Assembly (NCBI RefSeq): GCF_004115265.2
Contig: NC_046306.1
Coordinates: 11,731,324-11,795,323 of the forward strand
From: Rhinolophus ferrumequinum
Lineage: Eukaryota; Chordata; Mammalia; Chiroptera; Rhinolophidae
Direction: 5' to 3'
DNA: 64,000 nt
In this document: positions 34,376 to 44,400 of the stretch, piece after piece
How the letters are laid out: each line of letters starts with the position of its first letter
How positions within the stretch are numbered: position 1 is the stretch's first letter
Position numbers and translations under genes: made by a program
The notes under the pieces: generated by a model
What the model was told of the DNA's origin: nothing
The model's database searches: none
What the model saw: the letters and a program-made list of their open reading frames with translations, nothing else

Positions 34376-34869
34376 TGTATTAGTTATCTCTTGCTGTGTA
34401 ACAAATCACCCCAAAACTTAGCAACTTAAAGACTTCAATAAACATTTGTGAGCTCAGTTTCTGTGGTTCAGGAATCTGGAAATGACTTGCCTGGGTGGTT
34501 CCAGCTGCAGATTTTCCATAAGTTTGTAATCAAGATGTTGATAAGACTGCAGTCATTTAAAGACTTAGGGTGAAGGATCCACTTCCACAGTGGCTCTCAC
34601 ATGGCTGTTAGGAGGATGCCTCAGTTCCTCATCACATGGACTCTGCTTAGGGCTTTAGTGCCCTCACAGCATGGCAGCTGGCATCCCCCAGAGTGAGTGA
34701 TCCAAGAGAAAGCAAGGCAGAAGCCATAATTTACCTTGTAACCTAGCTGTCACAATCCCTGTCTAGTCTGGTCACACAGACCCTGATACTGTGTGGGAGA
34801 GGACCACACAAGGGCATGAATACAAGGAGCTCGGGACAGCTAGGCCCATCTTAGTGGCTAGCTATCACA
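34376..34869 (-). mobile_element. MaLR-like solo LTR fossil
   Basis: TGTATTAGTTATCTCTTGCT with GTGTAACAAATCACCCC at the left, GGACCACACAAGGGCATGAA and GCTAGCTATCACA at the right. Same orientation as, and almost abutting, the LTR to its left; same type as 8606-9094. Ancient. Confidence 0.75.
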
Positions 34870-35094
34870 GGTAATCACGGTAAAAATGGAGTGTTTTCCG
34901 GAACTATGGAGGAGACACACTGGAAACAGTGACTACAAACAACTCTTTCAAGGAGTTGTGCTAAAGGTAAGTGAAATAGGCATGGTACCTCAAGGGAGAA
35001 GTATACTGGGGAAGGAGAGAAGCTGTAGGTCTGGCTACTGTCTCATGCCAACAAGGAGAATCAGCAGATAAGAAGCTTTTCAGAACAAACAAAA

Positions 35095-35392
35095 TGATGT
35101 CTCGTCTGCATGTGACTCCCCACCCCAAATTCATATGTTGAATCCTAATGCCCAGAGGTTATGATATTAGGAAGTAGGGCCTTTGGGAGGTGATTTGGGA
35201 TTAGTGTTCTTATAAAAGATCCCTTACCCCTTTAACCTGGAAAGGGCATAGTGGGAAGGTGCCAGCTCTAATCAGGAAGAGGGCCTTGATCTTGGACTTC
35301 CCAACCTCCAGAACTATATGAGAGAATTTCTGGGGTTTATAAACTATCCAGTCTGGGGTATGTTGTTGTAGCAGCCTGAATGGACCAAGACA
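35095..35392 (+). mobile_element. MaLR (MST-type) solo LTR fossil
   Basis: CCCCAAATTCATATGTTGAA, AGGGCCTTTGGGAGGTGATT, CTTGGACTTCCCAACCTCCA and TGAATGGACCAAGACA are an MST-type ERVL-MaLR LTR in sense orientation. Confidence 0.85.
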
Positions 35393-35739
35393 ACTGCTTC
35401 TCTACCTCCACCCTCCATATTTCACAAAAAATGTCCTTTGCGACTCACCCTCAATGGAAACATACAGGGAAGGGAAGGGAATTCTGGTAAACATTGCTCA
35501 GCCAATAGCAATTTTTTTCTTAATTATGTGGTTTTAATATTAAAATCCATTTGGAAAGAAAAAAGTTCTGCTTCAAGTTTTCAATCAGAATGTCTTGAAT
35601 AGTCTAACTTTTGCATAATGGCTATCCATTTATCCTTTTTCAGGTAATTGGAGATTTATGGCTTAGTGGTAGGACATGGCAACAGATATAAAAAGGAGAA
35701 GAATACATGTTAGGAATTTTTATTGGGATGTAGGCCCCT

Positions 35740-36480
35740 ATAGAGTCTGCTGATGGCAATTTTGGAATACTAGACTGTTCAGAACAAGCTATTCTAGTCT
35801 GTCCTATTAACCTTATTTTCCCTTTTCCTTTAGAATTAGCAGTTTGACCCTGCTAGGAACCAAGTTGGAAATTCTTAATATGTTTAAAACACGTAAAATA
35901 GTTCCTTTTTAATTTTACTCTAACCCAGTATTTTGAGGACCAAAATTAGGGGTAAGGGGCCCAGTGCACAATTTTTTTTAATCCCAATAACCATTTCCAT
36001 AGTTGTATTGATAACATTTCTTTTGTACTCATTTTTAAACTGAGCTGCATTTTCAGCTTATACATAACTTGAAACCTATAAAACTGTAATGTGTCTGTTA
36101 TTTGCAAAAAGTGAGCCATATGTATATCTTTTCTTAGAGATAAAAACACCTAAGGAAACTAGCAGACAAGGAGGGGCCACATCTTGGGATTATACAATGT
36201 AGCTCAGTGGCAGGCACTGTACTATCTGGAAAAGCAGAGAAAGCCGAAAGATGAGAGAAGGATCCCCAAAGAAGAAACTCAGTATCATCCTCCTGTCATT
36301 TTCTATGGATTGAGGCCAGTCCTAAAGAAACTTCTTAGACTATGCCTGTGCCACTTGGCTGAACAGGGCGAAGTTGCCACCAATTATGGGAACAGATTCA
36401 GGAAAGTGTAATTAGATTTCTGACACAAGGCCTGAATGTATTCAGTGTTACACACCAGTATTGGCATATATTAGAAAACT
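35740..36480. other. 3' flank block shared by B1 and B2
   Basis: TTCAGAACAAGCTATTCTAG with TCTGTCCTATTAACC matches TTCAGAACAAGTTACTTTAG near 49164. The block flanks the B1 finger exon downstream and its partner flanks B2. A short 75-codon open frame at 36184-36411 is not supported as a gene. Confidence 0.55.
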
Positions 36481-37234
36481 TAGCATTTATTTATTAAAAC
36501 ATACACGACATCAACTTATTTCAAATAAGACAACACTATGAGTAATAGATTCTCCATGTCCTGAATCTAAGTCCTAGAATTGTTGCAATCTCTCCATCTC
36601 CTTTTGGTTCTCTGGATACATCTAAAAATGGTGCTAACTACTCAGGGAGGCTGGATGTCTCCAAATTTTATCCTTTTAGAAAAAACAGCAGAAACCATCT
36701 TATCACCCACCAATCCATGACTTAGATTTTTCATTATCCACTGGCAAAGTTTCTGCTTCTCTAATAGTTCTAATTCCAAAGAGACAGCTTAACTTTTCCT
36801 TACTTATGCTTAGATAAGGGTTCCATCCTCTTCCTACATAAGTTTACAACTTTAGAGAGCTACCTCTATTAAGATATGATGCTATGCATCCAGTGGTTAT
36901 GAACAGAAAGCAAAATGAATATGTCCTTTGCACTGCACCCTTCCAGCTGCCTCTTTACCTGCTTCTTACCGTAGGAACTAATTTCAAGTTTTGGTTGAAG
37001 ATGTTTAGTCATTTTTTGCTCAAAGGAGTCAATGGAATATATAAAGTACATTTCTGATCGCATCTCTCTGTTCAACATGTATGTATTTATATTTTTAAAA
37101 TATTCTATACAGGATGAACTCATGCAAAAGAATTGGGCTTTGACTAAAAACCTTTGCACATTGATCTCTTTGGTTTAAATTTACAATTTCTAGTAAAAGG
37201 TGATTTATACTTTTTTTGCATCTTGTATATATTT
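36480..37234 (-). other. B1 3' UTR with poly(A) signals
   Basis: On the minus strand AATAAA occurs at the complement of 36486-36491 and 36490-36495, about 750 bp after the stop, in sequence that is partly repeated beside B2. Likely transcript end. Confidence 0.5.
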
Positions 37235-38481
37235 TTAGAGTTTCTTTTTATCATGAGTTTTCTGATGTCGAGAAAGTTTTGAGTTTAGGCTAAAAGCTTT
37301 TCCACATTGATTACATACAAAAGGTTTCTCTCCTGCATGGATTTTCTTGTGTTTATTAAGATTTGAATTATCGTTAAAGGCCTTTTGACATTCACTACAT
37401 TTATAGCGTTTCTCTTTAGTATGTATTCTTTTGTGTTGATTAAGGTCTGAGCAATAGCGAAAGTCCTTTTCACATTCATTACATTTAAAGGGCCTCTCTT
37501 CAGAATGAAGTTTTCGATGTTTAATAAGGTTTGAGTGATGTCGAAAGGCCTTTTCACAAACATTACATTGGTAGGGTCTCTCACCAGTATGAGTTCTTTG
37601 GTGTCGAGTTAGATCTGAGAAACGGACAAAGGTCTTTTTACAACTACTACATATGTAACGTTTCTCTCCAGTATGTAGTTGTTGATGGTGGTTAAGATCT
37701 GTGAGTTGAGAAAAGGTCTTTTCACAGTTATTACATGAAAAGGACTTCTCTCCAGTATGAATTTTTTGGTGTTTATTAAGATTTGAGGTACTTTTAAAGG
37801 ATTTTTCACAATCATTACATTTGTAGGGTCTCTCTTCAGTATGAACTCTTTGATGTAGGATGAATTTTGAGTAGGGACTGAAGTCCTTTTTGCAGTAATT
37901 ACATGTGTAGTGTTTCCTTCTCATATGAAGTTTTTGGTGTTGACTTTTTTCCATGAAGCTGTGAAAGGCCCTACCACAAAATTTACAGGCAAAGACTTTC
38001 TTTTGAGTATGAATTATTTGATGCCAAATCAAGTTGGGTTTCTTGCCAATGTGAATCCTCTTGTGTGTATTAAAGGACGAGAGAAACCTAAAAGCCTTCT
38101 GACATACATCACATTGGTATGGTTTCAGTTCCTGGTGCATGTCCTGATGTTGTAGGAACTTGGAAACTCTGTTAAAGGTTTTGCCACACTGGTTACATTC
38201 GAAGTATTGATCTGGAATATAAATTCTTTGGAGTGTTGTAAATGATGAGCGATGCCTAAAGGCCTTTGCATGTTCACCATATCTGTGGGTTTTCTCAACC
38301 TTGTGAATCCTCTGATGTCCAATAAGCTGTGAGTTGTTCCAGAAAACTATGCTGCAGTCATTACATTCGTAACACGGGGCAAAATTACGAAGTTTTCGAT
38401 CCTTAGCATGGTGAGAACTTTGTCTGAAGGTATTCACAGATTCTTTAAGGGCATGATAATTCACCAATGCTGGTTGACACG
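37235..38481 (-). CDS. B1 zinc-finger exon
   Basis: On the minus strand the acceptor is TTGTTTTCCTAATAG at 38482. The exon begins CG-TGT-CAA and continues the KRAB-B frame as [15 protein letters not shown]. Complete fingers include [110 protein letters not shown] and [20 protein letters not shown] has lost zinc ligands, and [14 protein letters not shown] keeps only the histidine half. The stop TAA is at 37235-37237. Confidence 0.93.
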
Positions 38482-41400
38482 CTATTAGGAAAACAACATG
38501 AGAAAAACAAAAGTAAATCTGGGCATCACAACAAACATCAAGATAATTAGTAAGTGGGGAGGGGGTAAGAGAAGTGTTCAGTGACTGTGGAGTTTACAGG
38601 GGTGGATGAGAAGTAGAAGTTTGTGAGGGTAGAGGATTGAGAGAGACGTGTTCTCCAAATACCACACAAGAGTAGTTTAAGTGAGAACATGTGGCCAATG
38701 AAAAATTTCTTTCAATTTGAAATATTTGTATTTCTGACTGTAAAAACTGACTCATCGAAATTTTAATTCCCAAAACAGAAAAACCTAAAGAATCTAAAAA
38801 GAATCACATGAAAGTCCCTGCATGAGTTAAAGTTTTATTTTCATTAAGGTCGTTTAAAATATCTCTATAGATACAGCAATTTGTGAAAGTGATTGTACTT
38901 TAAATATTTTCCTTTAAACAGCAAATAGGAGAAGCTTTGTATGAGTAAATATAAGTCTGGTTTATCAATTTTACTGATATTGAAGATTTTACTGTATGAC
39001 AGTCATTATTGATTGGGGCAGTGCTCAATTTGGATATTTGAATTGTATTTGTTTTTGCTATTGCTGAAAACACTAAGAATAATCTTTTATATACGTCTTT
39101 GTTAATTTGTTGAAGTATATTCTAGTGATGGATTCTTAGAAATAAAAGGGAGTCCCCATTTTTTGTATCTACACACAGCACACTCATTTAAGTTCTTACA
39201 TTGCATGAGCACATCATTATTTTCAGTATATAGATAACTCTAAACACTATCAAACTTACAACCCCACAGTTTGACCAAAAGATAAGTTCTAGCATTCATT
39301 TTTTTTGGTAATCTAAATAAAAATTGGTTAATTACTAGGAAAAAATTAATTTTGAGCATTTTAGAAAACAGACAAAATTACAGATTTTTTTTTTGTATTT
39401 ATTAACCTATCATTGATAAGATGGAGAACTAGCATGGATTTCTGTTACCTTCATCATTCTAGACCTCGAGATGCTACTGAAATGATTGGAAAGTGTATGG
39501 ATATGGAGAAATAGTTTAAAATATACATGAATATTGTCTAAAAGATAAATAAGGCATTGCAACATAAGACAGTCAAATGGTAATTAAGAAGAGCAAAGTG
39601 GAGATAAGTTTGAGGGTATGTTTAAATGCACATAATAGTTCACATTTATAGTAAAATTATAGAGCCAAAGTCAAAATTACACACCCAAAGACAAAACAGA
39701 ACAGTAACATGGAAAACCTGGTTGGAGAATCAAAGGAAAAGGGACTGAAGAAATGGAATATATAACTCAAAATTTAGAACAGTCAGGGGATTACAAGTAT
39801 CAGCATCCATTAAATAGAAGTCCGATAAAAGAAAAGATTTACCAACTTCAAATGGTTTAATATATGGGCAACTGGAATCTCTGAAAGAGAAAAGGACCAG
39901 AAAAAGTATTTAAAGAAATAACAGCTCCAAATTTTCCAAACACAATGAAAACTGTAAACTCAGAGACCCAAGAGGCCCAACAAACTCCAAGCACAAGGAA
40001 CATAAAGAGAATTATACCAAGGCACATCATAATCAAATTGCTCCAAAGCAGTGATAAACTAAAATCAACCAGAGGATAAAAAGATATTCTGGACATGAAA
40101 CAAAAGAAGTATGACATCAGATTTCTCACTTAACACTGCAAGTAAAACAATAGTAGAGCAAATCTTTAATGGACTAAAAACAAAACAAACAAAAGCACCT
40201 ATCCGCCAGAATTTTATGGCAGGCAAAAACCTTTGAAAAATGAAGGGTTAAAAAAAAAAGACATTTTTAGATGTACAAAAGCTAAAAGAATTCACAGATC
40301 CACACTACAAGTAATTTTAAAAGAAGTCCCTTAAAGCAGAAGAAAAAGGGTACCTTCTTTCTACTTTTGGATCTACACAAAGTAAGGAAGAACATCAGGA
40401 ATTGTAACTACAATTGTAACTCCAATAAGAAATACATAAGGTTTTTAAAAATTATTACAAAGTCTCTTTAAAAGAATATTGGCTGATTAAACAATAACAA
40501 TGTATTGTGGGAGTGGGACTTGCAACATAAGTAAAATGCACGACAACAGTAGCATAAAGGCTAGGTGACATAGTAAAGATGAATACTATAAACTCAAATC
40601 CTAATATAACCACCCAAATAACAAAGAGTTATGGCTAATAAGCCAAAGGAAATATAATGGAATCCCCCAAAATATACTCAATACAAAAAAAGGGCAATAA
40701 AGGGGGAAAAGGGGGAACGAAGAACAGATACGACAAATCAAATGACAAAAAGATTTAAATCTAATCAATCACATTAAATGTAAATGCTATAAACCACGGT
40801 TTCTCAATCTGAGCATTATTGATATTTTGTACTGGATAATTTATTTGTTGTGGGGGTGGCCTCATGTAAGTAGGATGTTTAATAGCATCCCTGGGCTCTA
40901 CCCCTAGGTGCCAGTAGCATACTCTCATCTCCAGTTGTGATTACCAAAAATACCACCAGAGATAGCCAGATGCCCCAAGGGGGCAAAATCTTTCCCTCCC
41001 CACATTGAGAACCACTGGTATAAACACCCCAATTAAAAGGTAGAGATTGTGAAGATTAGATAAGAAAGCAAAACCAAATTATATATTATCCACAAGAAAC
41101 TCACTTTAAATGTAAAGACACAAATAGGTTCAAAATAAAAGGATGCAAAATATGTACGTACACCATTCTGCCACCAAAAAAACGCTAATATCAGACAAAC
41201 TAGGTCTCAGCAGTAATTATTTCCAGGGATAACGAAGTTCATAATGTTAAAGAGGTCAATTATTCAGGAGTATAACAACCTTGAATGTTTTAGGCACCTT
41301 CAGAGCTTCACAATACATGATACAAAAAGAGTATCAAGGAGAAATAGATACATAGCAATTATTGTTGGAGATTTCAATACCCCTCAATAATCAACGAAGG

Positions 41401-44400
41401 AAGTAAGCAGAACATCAGCAAATATATGATAGGTTTGAATGCCACTATCAACTAACTGGATCTAATTACTATTTCTGTGACGCTCCACTCAACAGAACAC
41501 ACATTCTCAAGTGCACAAGGGACACTTGCCATTCTGGCCGTAAAACAAGTGTCAGCCAACTGAAAAGGATTCAGGTCATAGAAAGTATGTTCTCTCACCA
41601 CAATAGAATTAAATTAGAACTTAACAGAATAATCCCCAAATACTTTCAAACCAAGTAACACCATTCTAACTAATCAACTTGAACAAGAAATGAAAAGAGA
41701 AGAAGTATGTGAGCTGAATGAAAATGAAAACAATATATAAGAATTTGTGTTATGCTACTAAAGTAGTCCTTGGGTGAAATTCAGAGCACTAAATGCCTAT
41801 ATTTGAAAGAAGGATCTCAAATCAATGACCTCAGCTTCCACCTTAAGAAAATTTAAAAAGGAAAGCAAATTAAACCAAAGTAAGCAGAAGAAAGGAAATA
41901 AAAAAGCAGAAGTCAGTGAACTAGAAAACAAGGAAAAAACACAGAAAAAAGAAAAGCCTGGTTCTTTAAGAAGATCCATAAAATTGATAAGCCCGGCCAG
42001 GGGGGAAAAAGAGAAGACACAAATTACCAATATTAGGAATCAAATAGGTGACGTAACTACACAGTCTGTACCCATTAAAAAAGGGGGAATGTTATAAACA
42101 CATACAGACAACTGATTTCTTGACAGAGGTGCAAAGACAGTCGGAATGTTTTGTGACACGATTTATATTATGCCTGGTGACTTAGAGAAATTATTGCACA
42201 GATTCTTAAGGAGGAAACGTGAAAATTTGGTCAGAAAGAGTTGTAGAGAGTTGGCCATTGTTAGGGTAAAAGATTCCTAAGTTAAATGTTGTGGACTCAT
42301 ACTGGAGAATACTATATTGCCCTTACAAAACATATATAGTATATATAACATGTAAAGATCTCAGAACTAGAGATAAATGGAAAGATGAGAAATGAGATTT
42401 TCCCAACATGCAATTTAAATTAGGATGCACTCATATATAAAACAATGTATATTTTGTAATTCATACGTGCATATTTTACAACATAGAAAAAGTATTAGAC
42501 TGGCAGTCATAGGGCGAGGACACGAATGAGATGATGGGCTACAGGTTATGGAAATACAAAATACTAATGGAGTCTCGAATAGAACAGCAGTGATAAATGG
42601 CTAGAAGCTGAACAATATGATTGACTCAGTTCTCTGTACCTGATTTCCAGGCCTCTTACCACCACATTGCCAGCCATAAACCATCTAATTTGTTTTATTC
42701 AAATAGGTGAATATTTATATATAGAACACAAGACAGAAAGCAAACAGATTTGTTTACTAAAACCACAAGGCAGTGAAGAGAGTAGGAAAAAATATTGTAG
42801 TAAATACAAAATTGATTACAACTTTATGGAAAAATACGCAGAAGTGTACCAGGAATGAAAGGATAAGGAAGAAAGACAAATACACTAATGGAATAAAAGA
42901 AAGTTCAGAAGATGACTCGTTTCTGTAGATGAACTAGCGTGGTGGTGGGAGAGGAGTTTGGGCCAGGTTATTAAGTTTAAAAAAAATAAGAAAGCCCCGG
43001 GTTACTTGGAATTCTTATGAACAATTCTTAGAAAACTTTTGAACTTCTTCCTGGATTCCAGGACCACTTTCCAAAATGCCTACAGCTTATATGTGTTTGG
43101 TATTTTTTTCTACTCTTAGATCTAATGGTGTCCCAGATCCGAATCGTCATCGTCCATCCCAACTTTTAACTTTTCAGCCCCTGACTTGAAACTTAAACTA
43201 GTTTCTATAAAATGCCTAGATGATAGCATATTCTGGCAATTACTACCTTCTGTTCATGATGGGCGTATCATCTCTCACCGATTACTAAATTTTATTGCTT
43301 TTCTGGCTTGTTATTTTATGTCTAATTAACCTACTATCTTAATCTAGAGAGAGAGAAAAAAATCCCTCTCCATAAATCTTTCTTGAAAAAAAGGCTTTTC
43401 ATGACACTTTTCTGAACTAACCTATTCATTCATTCTAATCACTGATAAACTATTTGATCAGTTCAGCTACTCATACTATGTCTTTTCTTGTGGCAATATA
43501 AATTTCGAAATTTTACCAGCACACCATTTAGTGTCCTAAGACTGGAGGTATAACAAAAGGGGTACAGGGAGAGTGACAAATGTGGGGCAAGAATAAGATT
43601 TCTTTGGAGGCCCATGGGGGAGCTCCTCTCCTGTCACCTCAGGGTCCAGGTTAACCTGACCAGTCAGGATGTGACCTGTGATGACTTCCACTTGCTTTCC
43701 AAGTACCTGGGCAGGGAGGACTTGTCACCTCTTTCTCCACCATCCAGGGCTCCTTCCCTTGCTTCAAAGAGGATATCACTTCTGCCTTGTAAGTCCAGTG
43801 TCCTAAGAAAAATAAGTGACCTTGACCATGCTGTGGTGTTTACAGAATTTAGACTCATGCTTTTGGTTCCTCAAAATCAGGAACCTCCAAAGCACTGTTT
43901 TGGTTTTAAAAAGACCATCTATATTTTAACAGTTCCCCAGCTGTTTCTTAGGCACACAATAGCCTGAGAAGTACAGTTTTAAAGGAAGGTGTGATGGTTT
44001 GGAAGACAGTGGAGAATATAAAGCTTGAGTCATAACAAGATGAAAATGCCCTTAACATCACCCAGCTCCAATACTTCACTGAAAATTATCGAGCTGAAAT
44101 TCACTCAGCCATTTTCATGGGATTTGCAGATAATTCATGCAGAAGGAACAAGTCCACCACGGGTAGGTTTAAATTAACAAAGGAAGATCTCCTTACCCAG
44201 AGACACAAGGTAATCACAATTATCCAGCATCACTTCCACATACAGTTTTCTCTCTTCAGGGCTCAGATGAGCCCACTGGTCCGGAGAAAAGACCACAGCC
44301 ACATCTTTAAATTTCACTGATTCCTGAAATACGAATTTATACCTTATATGTCTACATGTTTTTAAGTGGCCCTTAGTAGATATCTTTCAAGTTGGGTGTA

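Noticed and set aside
36184-36411. 75-codon + strand open frame
   Set aside because: No recognisable domain, lies in the duplicated 3' flank of B1, and no splice or conservation evidence.
38465-38467. Start of B1 at an in-frame codon just inside the finger exon
   Set aside because: The codon is TTG, not ATG, and the frame continues up to a splice acceptor that links in phase to KRAB-B and KRAB-A exons.
41797-42097. Open frames on both strands near 41.8-42.1 kb
   Set aside because: Part of an old L1 ORF2; Lys-rich composition only.
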